A stretch of DNA of 64,000 bases. It comes from Amycolatopsis acidicola. GTDB taxonomy: Bacteria > Actinomycetota > Actinomycetes > Mycobacteriales > Pseudonocardiaceae. The position numbers and the translations under genes were made by a program. The DNA lies in contig NZ_VMNW02000018.1 of the NCBI RefSeq assembly GCF_007713735.2, positions 62,001 to 126,000 on the forward strand. The letters are read 5' to 3'. The notes beneath the pieces are model-generated. The model made no database searches and was not told the DNA's origin. It saw only the letters and a program-made list of their open reading frames with translations. Of this stretch, positions 9,246 through 16,693 are shown one piece after another; the stretch's first letter is position 1; every line of letters starts with the position of its first letter.

Positions 9246-10136
9246 TCAGTCGTGGTTGGTCGCGAGGACCACCAGACGGTCATAAGCACCATTGAAGGTG
9301 TCCTGGTCAATAGGGCTGGAGCTGTACTGCCAGAAGGTGTAGACCCCCCAGCCGGTGGGCAGGGTGCCGACGCTGGAGGCGTAGCGGGCGACCCACAGCG
9401 GGTTGGTCGCGCTGAAGTCGCCGCCCGCGCACTGGTTCCACCAGCTCGCGCTCGTGTAGATCGTCGGATACTTGTTCGTCAGTGCGTGATAGGTGTCACT
9501 GAAATCCTTGACCCACGCCGTCATCGCGCTCGCGGAAAGGCCGTAACAGGTCGCGCCGTAGGGGTTGTACTCCATGTCGAGCGCGCCGGGCAGCGTCTTG
9601 CCGTCGCCCGACCAGCCACCGCCGTGCGCGACGAAGTACTGGGCCTGCGCGGCGCCGCTGGAGGTGTCCGGGGTGGCGAAGTGGTAGGCGCCGCGGATCA
9701 TGCCGACGTTGTAGGAGCCGTTGTACTGCTGCGCGAAGTACGGGTTGGTGTACGTGGTGCTTTCGGTCGCCTTGACGTAGGCGAACTTGATGCCGTTGCT
9801 CCAGTGGCTCGCCCAGTCGACGTTGCCCTGGTAACCGCTTACATCGATGCCCGGCACGGTCGCGGTGGCCGTGACGCCGTCGAGGTCGAGCCCCTGCGGT
9901 TTGGCGGCCGCGGACCTGGTCTGGGCGTTCGACTGATCGCCCTCCACGCGGCGGATCTGCGAACCCATCGGATGGTCGTGCTGCGCGACGTACTCGTCTG
10001 CCGTCATCCCGGCCGGGACCCCAGTGACCTGCTCGTCGGCGCCTGCCGGGCTCAATGTGCCGAGCAGCAGCACACTGGCGGAGGCGAACACGACGGCCGC
10101 GGCGAACGAGCGCCGTCTTCTTCGTGACTCGGACAT
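9246..10136 (-). CDS. secreted GH25 lysozyme (first of two paralogs)
   Basis: GH25 enzymes hydrolyse the MurNAc-GlcNAc bond of peptidoglycan. This 296-residue protein has a signal peptide (RRRRR, then FAAAVVFASASVLLLG, cleavage near AGA-DE), a short linker, and a GH25 barrel from about 100 to the end. Family landmarks are GIDVSGYQGNVDWAS, FAYVKATESTTYTNP, MIRGAYHF and the catalytic strand ALDMEYNPYG. I start at the ATG at 10136, which has AGAAGGG 6 nt upstream, rather than the longer frame at 10178. It shares most of its domain with the next gene. Possible roles are cell-wall remodelling or lysis of competitors. Confidence 0.93.
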   Translation of the reverse strand: MSESRRRRRSFAAAVVFASASVLLLGTLSPAGADEQVTGVPAGMTADEYVAQHDHPMGSQIRRVEGDQSNAQTRSAAAKPQGLDLDGVTATATVPGIDVSGYQGNVDWASHWSNGIKFAYVKATESTTYTNPYFAQQYNGSYNVGMIRGAYHFATPDTSSGAAQAQYFVAHGGGWSGDGKTLPGALDMEYNPYGATCYGLSASAMTAWVKDFSDTYHALTNKYPTIYTSASWWNQCAGGDFSATNPLWVARYASSVGTLPTGWGVYTFWQYSSSPIDQDTFNGAYDRLVVLATNHD

Positions 10137-10213
10137 GAGCTGACCCTTCTCAAGTTGCCCTCGCGGTCCGGACGGCAAGTGCAGGGAGCCGTCCGCGCGT
10201 GATTCTTTATGAC

Positions 10214-10229
10214 GACAAGCCGACTTGTC
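10214..10229. promoter_or_regulatory. inverted repeat upstream of the first lysozyme
   Basis: GACAAG-CCGA-CTTGTC forms a perfect 6-bp inverted repeat about 78 nt upstream of the lysozyme ATG, overlapped by a second one, CTTG-TCAT-CAAG (10224-10235). Just downstream on the minus strand the leader can fold CGGACGGC/GCCGTCCG (about 10169-10196). These look like a regulator site followed by an RNA hairpin; no known regulator is assigned. Confidence 0.35.
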
Positions 10230-10323
10230 ATCAAGTTCCGTGAACTTCGGCTGTCAGGTGAGTGATTTACGCGTGTCCGCGACCGGAATCCGACTTTCGT
10301 AGTCGCCCTTGTGGACTAGACCA

Positions 10324-11139
10324 TCACCGGTCGGTGGCGAAGGCGAGCACGCCCGACTGCGTTCCGGCGAACAGGTTCTGGTCGCCGGGGAGCGCGCCGG
10401 AATCCGCGTACTGCCAGATCGTCTGCCGCTTCCAGCCCGCGGGCAGCACGCCGATTTCGGTGTTGTACCTGGCGAGCCACAGTGGATTCGCGCCGAATCC
10501 CGCATTGTTGCCGGTGCATTTCGTCCACCAGCTCGTCGAGGTGTAAATCGCCGGTAACCGGCCGGTGCGCGCGCGGTAGGTGTTCGAGAAATCGGCGAGC
10601 CACTGGCTGATCGCCTGCGGAGTCATCCCGTAACAGGCGTCGCCGTACGGGTTGTACTCGGCGTCGATCGCGCCCGGCAGCGTGCGGCCGTCGTCCGACC
10701 AGCCGCCGCCGTGCGCGAGAAAGTAATCGGCCTGCGCGGCCCCGCTGGAAACGTCGAACCGCGCGAAGTGATAGGCGCCGCGCACCATTCCCACGTCGTA
10801 CGCGCCGTCGTACTGCTGGCCGAAACTGGGATTGGTGTACCCGGTGCCCTCGGTGGCCTTGACGTACACGAACCTGCCGCCGTTACCCCAGGCCGCGCCC
10901 CAGTCGACGGTGCCCTGGTGCCCGCTCACGTCGTGCCCGAGAAGCCCGTTCGAATCCGCGTACCGCGGGGGCGGGCCGACACCCTCGACGCGGGCGATCT
11001 CCGTTCCGGCGGATGTGGCGTCCGCGCGGCTGTAGTCCGCGGTGGTGGCTGCGGACTGGCCGACGCCGAACGTCAGCCCGCCCGAAACGCACAATGCGGC
11101 GGCAATACACCACGACCGCCTGAGACTCCAACGACACAC
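10324..11139 (-). CDS. secreted GH25 lysozyme (second paralog)
   Basis: This 271-residue protein is a clear paralog of the neighbouring lysozyme. It has a signal peptide (SLRRSWCIAAALCVSGG) and a GH25 domain with GHDVSGHQGTVDWG, FVYVKATEGTGYTNPSFG, MVRGAYHFARFD and the catalytic AIDAEYNPYG. The longest frame starts at ATG 11151, but GGGAGG touches that ATG; GTG at 11139 has GGGAG 5 nt upstream and is preferred. The two genes are in tandem with about 190 nt between them and no clear terminator, so both separate and joint transcription are possible. Confidence 0.92.
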   Translation of the reverse strand: MCRWSLRRSWCIAAALCVSGGLTFGVGQSAATTADYSRADATSAGTEIARVEGVGPPPRYADSNGLLGHDVSGHQGTVDWGAAWGNGGRFVYVKATEGTGYTNPSFGQQYDGAYDVGMVRGAYHFARFDVSSGAAQADYFLAHGGGWSDDGRTLPGAIDAEYNPYGDACYGMTPQAISQWLADFSNTYRARTGRLPAIYTSTSWWTKCTGNNAGFGANPLWLARYNTEIGVLPAGWKRQTIWQYADSGALPGDQNLFAGTQSGVLAFATDR

Positions 11140-11234
11140 GGTGACTCCCATCCTCCCGGAGTCACAATGCCTCTATAGAGCACACTTAGCGAATCGGTTG
11201 TCACCCTGCAGAGTGATCAACACCGAGAAATTCT

Positions 11235-11867
11235 TCAGCGACCCTCTTCGTGCAGCGCCTGGGTGAGATGTTCGGCGGGCACCACCGCTGTCACCACGTC
11301 GTGGGGATTGATCGCGACCGGGTGACCGGCCAGCAACGGAACCATGTCCCGGCCGAGCACCGCGCGTGCATGCGGCCATTCGCGCGGCACGAGCGACTTC
11401 GACGTGTACGCGGGCACCAGCACCTGGCCGTCGGTGTTGTGGAAACCGATCACGGTGCGCTGCAGCGGGGAGAGCGCGTAGACGAACAGCGTGGCGTGGA
11501 GGATCACCGGCGGCAGGTCCTCGGCTGGCCGGTGATTGGTCCGGACCAGCTGTAGCAGTCGCTCGAGCTCGTTGCGGGGTTCGGGAAATCCGAGTGCCTT
11601 CGGCGAGGGACGGTAGCGGTCGTTGGGGTGGAAGTCCTCCACGATGCCGCCCGAGGCGTTCACCGGGTAGGCGCCGACGACGGCCCACGACGGGACCGGG
11701 CCGCCGGGGTCGAAGGCTTCGTCGATCACGTACAGCCAGCTGTTGGGGTTGGCCCTGGCGTTGGCGCGCATCTCTTCGGTGATCTTGGGCTTGCCGAGCC
11801 TGCCGGCAGGCTGGGGATTCGGTACGAGCCGGTCTGCTTCGTCCCGCTGCGCCATGTTCAACCCCAC
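11235..11867 (-). CDS. type VII secretion system-associated (SseB-like) protein
   Basis: The 210-residue protein resembles a family found beside or apart from ESX/type VII secretion genes in actinomycetes: [21 protein letters not shown] near residue 30, [13 protein letters not shown], then [19 protein letters not shown] and a C-terminal SseB-like half with [14 protein letters not shown]. No ESX genes are in the window, so a secretion role is inferred only from family naming. The start is GTG 11867 or, perhaps better, ATG 11855 with GGGG 6 nt upstream. It diverges from the SCP-like gene. Confidence 0.65.
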   Translation of the reverse strand: MGLNMAQRDEADRLVPNPQPAGRLGKPKITEEMRANARANPNSWLYVIDEAFDPGGPVPSWAVVGAYPVNASGGIVEDFHPNDRYRPSPKALGFPEPRNELERLLQLVRTNHRPAEDLPPVILHATLFVYALSPLQRTVIGFHNTDGQVLVPAYTSKSLVPREWPHARAVLGRDMVPLLAGHPVAINPHDVVTAVVPAEHLTQALHEEGR

Positions 11868-11911
11868 GTCTCGCGTGCTTTGCTGCCGAGGTTCACTCTA
11901 CTGTTCCTCCC

Positions 11912-12292
11912 ATGCCCACCTCGCGTTCGGTCGACCCCGCAGAGTTACGCGCCGCGGTACAAGCGATCTCGGCTTGGTTGAGCGGAGAAGAGGAGAAGCC
12001 GGCGCGTCCGACGCTGGCCGCGGCCGTGCGGCTCAGCCTACGCGCACTGGCCGCCGACGCGCCCGGACGAAGCGTCGAGGTCCGGGTTCCGCCGTTCGCC
12101 GCCGTGCAGTGCGTCGAAGGGCCGCGGCACACCAGGGGTACCCCGCCGAACGTGATCGAGACCGATCCGCGGACCTGGCTGGAACTGGCCACCGGCCGTC
12201 TAAAGTGGACAGACGCGGTCGAGGCCGGCCGGGTTTCCGCATCCGGAACCCGGGCCGACCTCTCGCACTGGCTGCCTGTCGTGCGGCTTTAG
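11912..12292 (+). CDS. sterol carrier (SCP2-like) family protein
   Basis: A 126-residue protein with an N-terminal helical part ([19 protein letters not shown]) and a C-terminal SCP-like fold containing [15 protein letters not shown] and the closing [22 protein letters not shown], typical of the bacterial sterol-carrier group. From memory it corresponds to Rv0807, which lies just before purF in mycobacteria, as here. Ligand and role are unknown. The ATG is 7 nt after TACTGT (11899-11904), so the mRNA is probably leaderless. It ends one base before the stop of the convergent methyltransferase gene. Confidence 0.75.
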   Translation: MPTSRSVDPAELRAAVQAISAWLSGEEEKPARPTLAAAVRLSLRALAADAPGRSVEVRVPPFAAVQCVEGPRHTRGTPPNVIETDPRTWLELATGRLKWTDAVEAGRVSASGTRADLSHWLPVVRL

Positions 12293-12293
12293 C

Positions 12294-13130
12294 TCAGGGC
12301 TTGCGGCCGATGCCGCCCGCGATGCAGTGCTGGACCTGGTTGAGCTCCCGGAGCTGCGGGCCGTCCGGCCACCAGTCGACGCAGCGGACCACGCCGGGCG
12401 TCACCATCTCCAGCCCGTCGAACAGCGCCTCGATCTCGGGCAGGGTCCGGAACGTGCCGGAGCCCATCATGCTGTGGCGGAAGGCTTCTTCCATCCTGCG
12501 GGCCACGGTGCTGTGCTCGTTCTCCGGATCGAGGAAGTGGCTGATCACCACGTACGAGCCCGACGGGATGCGCTCGATGTACTTGCGCATGATCCTGGCC
12601 GGGTCGTCCCGCTCGCCCTCGTAGTGGTGCAGCGTGCCGACCTGCAGCAGCGCCAGCGGCTGCTCCAGGTCGAGGAAGTCGTGCAGGTAGTGGTTCTCCA
12701 TCAGCGTTTCGGGCTGGAAGATGTCCTCGGCGATGAAGTGCGTGAGCTCGTTCTCCTCCAGCAGCGCGCGGCCGTGCGCCAGCACCACCGGGTCGTTGTC
12801 CACGTAGAGGACGCGCGTGTCGGGGTTGAGTCGCTGCACGACCTGGTGCGTGTTCTCCGCCGTCGGCAGCCCCGAGCCGAGGTCCAGATACTGCCGGAGG
12901 TCGGTCTGCGACGCGAGGAACCGGCACGCCCTGATCAGGAACCCGCGGTTCTCGGTGGCCAGCTCCTGCGCTTCCGGGGCGGCCTTCTGCACCCCCCGCA
13001 GCACCTCCCGGTCGATCTCGTAGTTGTCCTTGCCGTTCAGGAACGCGTCATAGACTCGGGCGATGCTCGCCCTGGTCGGATCGACGCCCACTGGGACCGC
13101 GGTCGGGTAGGAGGCTGCGGTATCGGTCAT
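12294..13130 (-). CDS. SAM-dependent methyltransferase of the DUF574 group
   Basis: This 278-residue protein has the expanded actinomycete DUF574 pattern: TRASIARVYDAFLNGKDNYEID at the start, the SAM motif YLDLGSGLPTAENTHQV (about 85-100), RVLYVDNDPVVLAHGRALL, and DLEQPLALLQVGTLHHY. Many copies occur in Streptomyces and relatives, often beside XRE/DUF397 regulators as here, but substrates are unknown. I use ATG 13130, with GGGGAG 6 nt upstream, not the longer frame from 13418. A -10-like TACGCT (13180-13185 on the minus strand) is followed by an inverted repeat at the presumed transcription start. Confidence 0.85.
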   Translation of the reverse strand: MTDTAASYPTAVPVGVDPTRASIARVYDAFLNGKDNYEIDREVLRGVQKAAPEAQELATENRGFLIRACRFLASQTDLRQYLDLGSGLPTAENTHQVVQRLNPDTRVLYVDNDPVVLAHGRALLEENELTHFIAEDIFQPETLMENHYLHDFLDLEQPLALLQVGTLHHYEGERDDPARIMRKYIERIPSGSYVVISHFLDPENEHSTVARRMEEAFRHSMMGSGTFRTLPEIEALFDGLEMVTPGVVRCVDWWPDGPQLRELNQVQHCIAGGIGRKP

Positions 13131-13158
13131 CAAATTCTCCCCGATTGGGATGATCGGC

Positions 13159-13178
13159 GGTGTGTTGTAGGGCACACC
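13159..13178. promoter_or_regulatory. inverted repeat at the methyltransferase promoter
   Basis: GGTGTG-N8-CACACC is a perfect 6-bp inverted repeat placed immediately downstream of the minus-strand TACGCT box, that is over the expected start of transcription. This is a classic repressor position. The adjacent XRE regulator is the obvious candidate, but this is inference. Confidence 0.4.
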
Positions 13179-13303
13179 TAGCGTAGTGGCGTCCATCGTC
13201 CGGGTAAATGGACGTCCACTCTTGACCGCGGCCCAGCGCGGTGTACCTTCGGTAGTCGGGCTATTTGCGCCCTGATGAACCCGGCACCAGGAAGGCTCAT
13301 CCG

Positions 13304-14182
13304 ATGTCCTTGGTCGACCCTCCCGATCCAGAGCAGGGAACCGGACCGACGGCGCGGCGGATGATCCTGGGGACGCAGCTGCGTCGCTTCCGCGAATCGG
13401 CCGGCATCTCGCGAGCACAGGCCGCGTGGGAGATCCGCGCTTCGGAGTCCAAGATCAGCCGGATGGAGCTCGGCCGCGTCGGCTGCAAGGAGCGCGACGT
13501 AGTCGACCTGCTGACCATGTACGGCGTGCACGAGCAGTCCATTCGCGACTGGGCCGTGGACATGGTCAAGATGGCCAACCAGGCCGGCTGGTGGCGCAGC
13601 TTCAACGACAGCCTGCCCAGCTGGTTCGACAACTACATCGGCCTCGAGGAAGCAGCCACCCGCATCCGCACGTACGAGCTGATGTTCGTGCCCGGCCTGC
13701 TGCAGACCGAGTCCTACGCCAGGGCCGTCACCAGCCACGGCGACCCCGACAGCGACGACCCAAAGGTGCAGAACCGCGTCGAAATCCGGATGCGGCGCCA
13801 GAAACTGCTGGTCGGCCCCAGGCCGCCGCGGCTGTGGGCAGTGCTCGACGAAGCCGTGCTGCACCGCCCGGTCGGCAGCTTCGCCGTGCTGAAGGAACAG
13901 ATCGAGCACTTGCTCGAAGCCATCAAGCTGCCCAACATCTCACTGCAGATCGTCCCGTTCGAGAACTCGGGCTACGCCGCTGAAAGCGCTTTCTCGCTCC
14001 TGCAGTTCGCCGAGCCGGAACTGCCGAACATCGCCTACCTCGAGCACCTCAACGGCGCGTCGTACCTGGAGAAGCCGGACGAGCTCGAGCTCTACGGCCG
14101 TGCATTCGACCGCCTGACGGTGGACGCGGAAACACCCGATCGAAGCAGGCAGAAGCTGATCAAGCGGCTTGCCGAGATCTAG
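13304..14182 (+). CDS. WhiJ-like XRE regulator with DUF5753 domain
   Basis: The 292-residue protein has an N-terminal helix-turn-helix (about 20-80; LGTQLRRFRESAGISRAQAA then SESKISRMELG) and a DUF5753 domain (about 100-285; IGLEEAATRIRTYELMFVPGLLQTESYAR and LHRPVG). This is the WhiJ/BldB-partner type, which in Streptomyces works with small DUF397 proteins in development and antibiotic control. A DUF397 gene follows 240 nt downstream. AGGAAGG lies 8 nt before the ATG. The CACGTG-rich array between the two genes is a likely target. Confidence 0.9.
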   Translation: MSLVDPPDPEQGTGPTARRMILGTQLRRFRESAGISRAQAAWEIRASESKISRMELGRVGCKERDVVDLLTMYGVHEQSIRDWAVDMVKMANQAGWWRSFNDSLPSWFDNYIGLEEAATRIRTYELMFVPGLLQTESYARAVTSHGDPDSDDPKVQNRVEIRMRRQKLLVGPRPPRLWAVLDEAVLHRPVGSFAVLKEQIEHLLEAIKLPNISLQIVPFENSGYAAESAFSLLQFAEPELPNIAYLEHLNGASYLEKPDELELYGRAFDRLTVDAETPDRSRQKLIKRLAEI

Positions 14183-14302
14183 CTCCGTTTTTTCGTCACG
14201 GAGGGTCATTTTTCTCGCGGCGTAATTCGCCGAATTTTCACCTGATGAGTGAAAGCTGCGGACACCCTGCTTGACCCGGCGGTAATCACCCCACCGCGTG
14301 CC

Positions 14303-14338
14303 TGCACGTGCATTTACTCGTGCATTTACGTGTGCACC
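14303..14338. promoter_or_regulatory. 12-bp-period GTGCATTTAC repeats with CACGTG palindrome
   Basis: TGCACGTGCA (14303-14312) is a perfect palindrome. From within it run three direct repeats starting at 14308, 14320 and 14332: GTGCATTTACTC, GTGCATTTACGT and GTGCACC. The exact 12-bp period places repeats on nearly one face of the helix, as for cooperative protein binding. It lies between the XRE and DUF397 genes. Confidence 0.55.
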
Positions 14339-14361
14339 GCCCAGTGGTAACTTCCTCCCTA

Positions 14362-14389
14362 CAGTGCAAATGCACGTGCATCTGCACTG
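14362..14389. promoter_or_regulatory. 28-bp near-perfect palindrome upstream of DUF397 gene
   Basis: The arms are CAGTGCA/TGCACTG around a perfect 12-bp core ATGCACGTGCAT; only one symmetric base pair is mismatched. The core repeats the CACGTG of the array 60 bp upstream. It ends 33 nt before the DUF397 start, a good place for an operator. Confidence 0.6.
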
Positions 14390-14422
14390 GCCGAATCAGT
14401 CGATCGGGGAAAGGTGACGGCG

Positions 14423-14662
14423 ATGGTCGAACGCATCTTCAACGGGATGGCGGCAGATCTGTTGACCGACGCGTCCTGGCGCAAGAGCAAACGCAGTGGC
14501 GCGCTGGGGAACTGCGTCGAGGTGGCCGAACTGGCCTCCGGCGAGATCGCGGTGCGCAACTCGCGCTTCCCCTCGGGCCCGGCGCTGGTTTACACGCGTG
14601 CGGAAATCGCCGCGTTCGTCCTCGGCGCGAAGGACGGCGAGTTCGACGATGTCCTCAGCTGA
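14423..14662 (+). CDS. DUF397 family small protein
   Basis: A 79-residue DUF397 protein: WRKSKRSGALGNCVEVAELA followed by IAVRNSRFPSGPALVYTRAEIAAFVLG, the full family signature. In Streptomyces such proteins pair with WhiJ-like XRE regulators and modulate them. The preferred start is ATG 14423 with AAAGG 8 nt upstream; GTG 14414 is an alternative. The next gene begins inside its last codons, so the two are translationally coupled. Confidence 0.92.
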   Translation: MVERIFNGMAADLLTDASWRKSKRSGALGNCVEVAELASGEIAVRNSRFPSGPALVYTRAEIAAFVLGAKDGEFDDVLS

Positions 14663-15029
14663 GGAAGGTGGCGCGTCCGTCGACGCCCGCCTGATGGACC
14701 TGATGGACCGGGGCTACAAGTTCCTGCACCCCCGGGACGGCGAGGGCCGGGTGGTGGCCGTCGTCGGGATCAGGGCGCACGGATCGGTGATCGACGTCCT
14801 CCGGCTCGACGCCGAGGACGACGTGGTCGCGTTCCGGGTACCGGGCGACGAGTCGAACGTCCTCGAGCCGCGCAAGATGCTGTGGCGCTGCCGCGGCGAG
14901 GCGCACGAGGTGCTGGACGAGCTGCTCTCGCTGGCCGACGACTACCTCAACGCCGACGGCACTCCGGTCAAGGGCTGCTGGGTACCCGGTGAAGGCGGAC
15001 GGGCGAAATGGCTCGCTCCGGCCCGCTGA
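14649..15029 (+). CDS. conserved hypothetical protein coupled to DUF397
   Basis: The 126-residue acidic protein starts at an ATG that overlaps the DUF397 stop by 14 nt. The middle reads GYKFLHPRDGEGRVVAVVGIRAHGSVIDVLRLDAEDDVVAFRVPG, a small beta-rich fold, and the end LLSLADDYLNADGTPVKGCWVP is helical. I do not recognise a characterised family. Its coupling suggests it belongs to the regulatory module. Confidence 0.65.
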   Translation: MSSAEEGGASVDARLMDLMDRGYKFLHPRDGEGRVVAVVGIRAHGSVIDVLRLDAEDDVVAFRVPGDESNVLEPRKMLWRCRGEAHEVLDELLSLADDYLNADGTPVKGCWVPGEGGRAKWLAPAR

Positions 15030-15076
15030 CCCCTCACCCGGTCCGGCGACGAAAGCGAGCCGAAGGTCACGTTGTG

Positions 15077-15110
15077 TTGTCGCCTCCCGGACCCCGGGGC
15101 GACTTACACT
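15077..15110 (+). promoter_or_regulatory. purF promoter preceded by a GC hairpin
   Basis: TACACT (15105-15110) is a good -10 box, predicting a leader of about 30 nt before the purF GTG. Just upstream, GTCGC-CCCGG/CCGGG-GCGAC (about 15079-15103) can fold with a 2-nt bulge, and may end the upstream transcript. Confidence 0.4.
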
Positions 15111-15146
15111 GAAGAGGCCGTGCCCTCGTCTCCAGGGAGCATCTTC

Positions 15147-16664
15147 GTGGTTGCCGACCACAACTCGCTTGACCAGCCGGAATCCGAACCCAAGGAAGAA
15201 TGCGGCGTCTTCGGTGCCTGGGCACCGGGCGAAGAAGTCGCGAAGATGGCCTACTACGGGCTGTACGCCCTGCAGCACCGCGGCCAGGAGGCCGCCGGGA
15301 TCTCGGTGGCGGACGGCAAGCAGGTCGTCGTTTTCAAGGATCTGGGCCTGGTCAGCCAGGTCTTCGACGAGCAGGTGCTGTCCTCGCTGCAGGGCCACGT
15401 CGCCGTCGGGCACTGCCGGTACTCCACCACCGGCTCCTCCACCTGGGAGAACGCCCAGCCGACCTTCCGCACCACCGCCACCGGCAGTGGGCTTTCCTTC
15501 GCCCACAACGGAAACCTCGTCAACACCGCCGAGCTGCGGGACCGCACGCTGGCCGCCGGGATCAAACCCCACGCCGGGCTGACCGGCTCTTCCAGCGACT
15601 CGGACCTGGTGGCCGGACTGCTCGCGGCCGAAGCCGCGGACAAGGGCCTCGAAGCCGCCGCGCTGGAGCTGCTGCCCACCCTGCGCGGCGCGTTCTGCCT
15701 GGTCTTCTCCGACGAATCCACGCTCTACGCCGCTCGTGACCCGCACGGCGTGCACCCGCTGGTGCTCGGCAGGCTCGAGCGCGGCTGGGTGGTCGCGAGC
15801 GAGACGGCGGCGCTGGACATCATCGGCGCCTCCTTCGTCCGCGAGGTCGAGCCGGGCGAGCTGATCGCGATCGACGCGGACGGGCTGCGCTCGTCGCGGT
15901 TCGCCAACCCCGACCCCAAGGGCTGCATCTTCGAGTACGTCTACCTGGCCAGGCCGGACACCTCGATCGCGGGCCGCAGCGTGCACGCCACCCGCGTGGA
16001 CATCGGCAAGCGGCTGGCGCAGGAGAACCCCGTCGAGGCGGATCTGGTGATCCCGGTGCCGGAGTCCGGCACGCCGGCGGCGATCGGGTACGCGCAGGCG
16101 TCGGGCATCCCGTACGGCTCGGGCCTGGTCAAGAACGCCTACGTCGGGCGCACGTTCATCCAGCCGTCGCAGACCATCCGCCAGCTGGGCATCCGGCTCA
16201 AGCTGAACCCGCTGCGCGACGTCATCCGCGGCAAGCGGCTGGTGGTGGTGGACGACTCGATCGTCCGCGGCAACACCCAGCGCGCGCTGGTCCGGATGCT
16301 GCGGGAGGCGGGCGCGCTGGAGGTGCACGTCCGGATCGCGTCGCCGCCGGTGCGCTGGCCGTGCTTCTACGGCATCGACTTCGCCTCGCGCGCGGAGCTG
16401 GTGGCCAATGGCGCCGACCTCGACGGCATCCGCAGGCTCATCGGCGCCGACTCACTGGGCTACGTCTCGCTCGACGGCCTCGTCGCGGCCTCCGAGCAGC
16501 CGAAGTCCCGGCTGTGCACGGCCTGTTTCAGCGGTCAGTACCCGATCGAGCTGCCGGACGACGCGCTCATCGGCAAGCACCTCCTGGAGGGCATGGACGG
16601 CGGGCCCGCCCTGTCGGTGACCCCCGCCGGGTACGGTGCTGAGGATGCCGTCCGGCGTCCGTGA
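15147..16664 (+). CDS. purF: amidophosphoribosyltransferase PurF
   Basis: PurF makes 5-phosphoribosylamine from PRPP and glutamine, the first committed step of purine synthesis. GTG 15147 has AGGGAG 8 nt upstream. The first 18 residues form a propeptide; cleavage before Cys 19 in KEECGVFG exposes the N-terminal nucleophile. The glutaminase domain has LQHRGQEAAGI and GHCRYSTTGSS. The PRPP loop is RLVVVDDSIVRGNT (about residues 365-380). Cysteines in WPCFYGID and RLCTACFSGQYP fit the iron-sulfur class like the Bacillus enzyme. The stop overlaps the first possible purM start by 4 nt. Confidence 0.97.
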   Translation: MVADHNSLDQPESEPKEECGVFGAWAPGEEVAKMAYYGLYALQHRGQEAAGISVADGKQVVVFKDLGLVSQVFDEQVLSSLQGHVAVGHCRYSTTGSSTWENAQPTFRTTATGSGLSFAHNGNLVNTAELRDRTLAAGIKPHAGLTGSSSDSDLVAGLLAAEAADKGLEAAALELLPTLRGAFCLVFSDESTLYAARDPHGVHPLVLGRLERGWVVASETAALDIIGASFVREVEPGELIAIDADGLRSSRFANPDPKGCIFEYVYLARPDTSIAGRSVHATRVDIGKRLAQENPVEADLVIPVPESGTPAAIGYAQASGIPYGSGLVKNAYVGRTFIQPSQTIRQLGIRLKLNPLRDVIRGKRLVVVDDSIVRGNTQRALVRMLREAGALEVHVRIASPPVRWPCFYGIDFASRAELVANGADLDGIRRLIGADSLGYVSLDGLVAASEQPKSRLCTACFSGQYPIELPDDALIGKHLLEGMDGGPALSVTPAGYGAEDAVRRP

Positions 16665-16693
16665 GCCTTGAACGAGTCTGGAGTCCGCTGGCC

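Noticed and set aside
10137-10250. Possible c-di-AMP riboswitch before a lysozyme gene, as seen for some actinobacterial wall hydrolases
   Set aside because: The leader is only about 110 nt and I do not see the conserved ydaO blocks; only a simple hairpin and inverted repeat are present.
14414-14422. GTG 14414 as the DUF397 start
   Set aside because: It lies inside the ribosome-binding site that is well spaced for ATG 14423.
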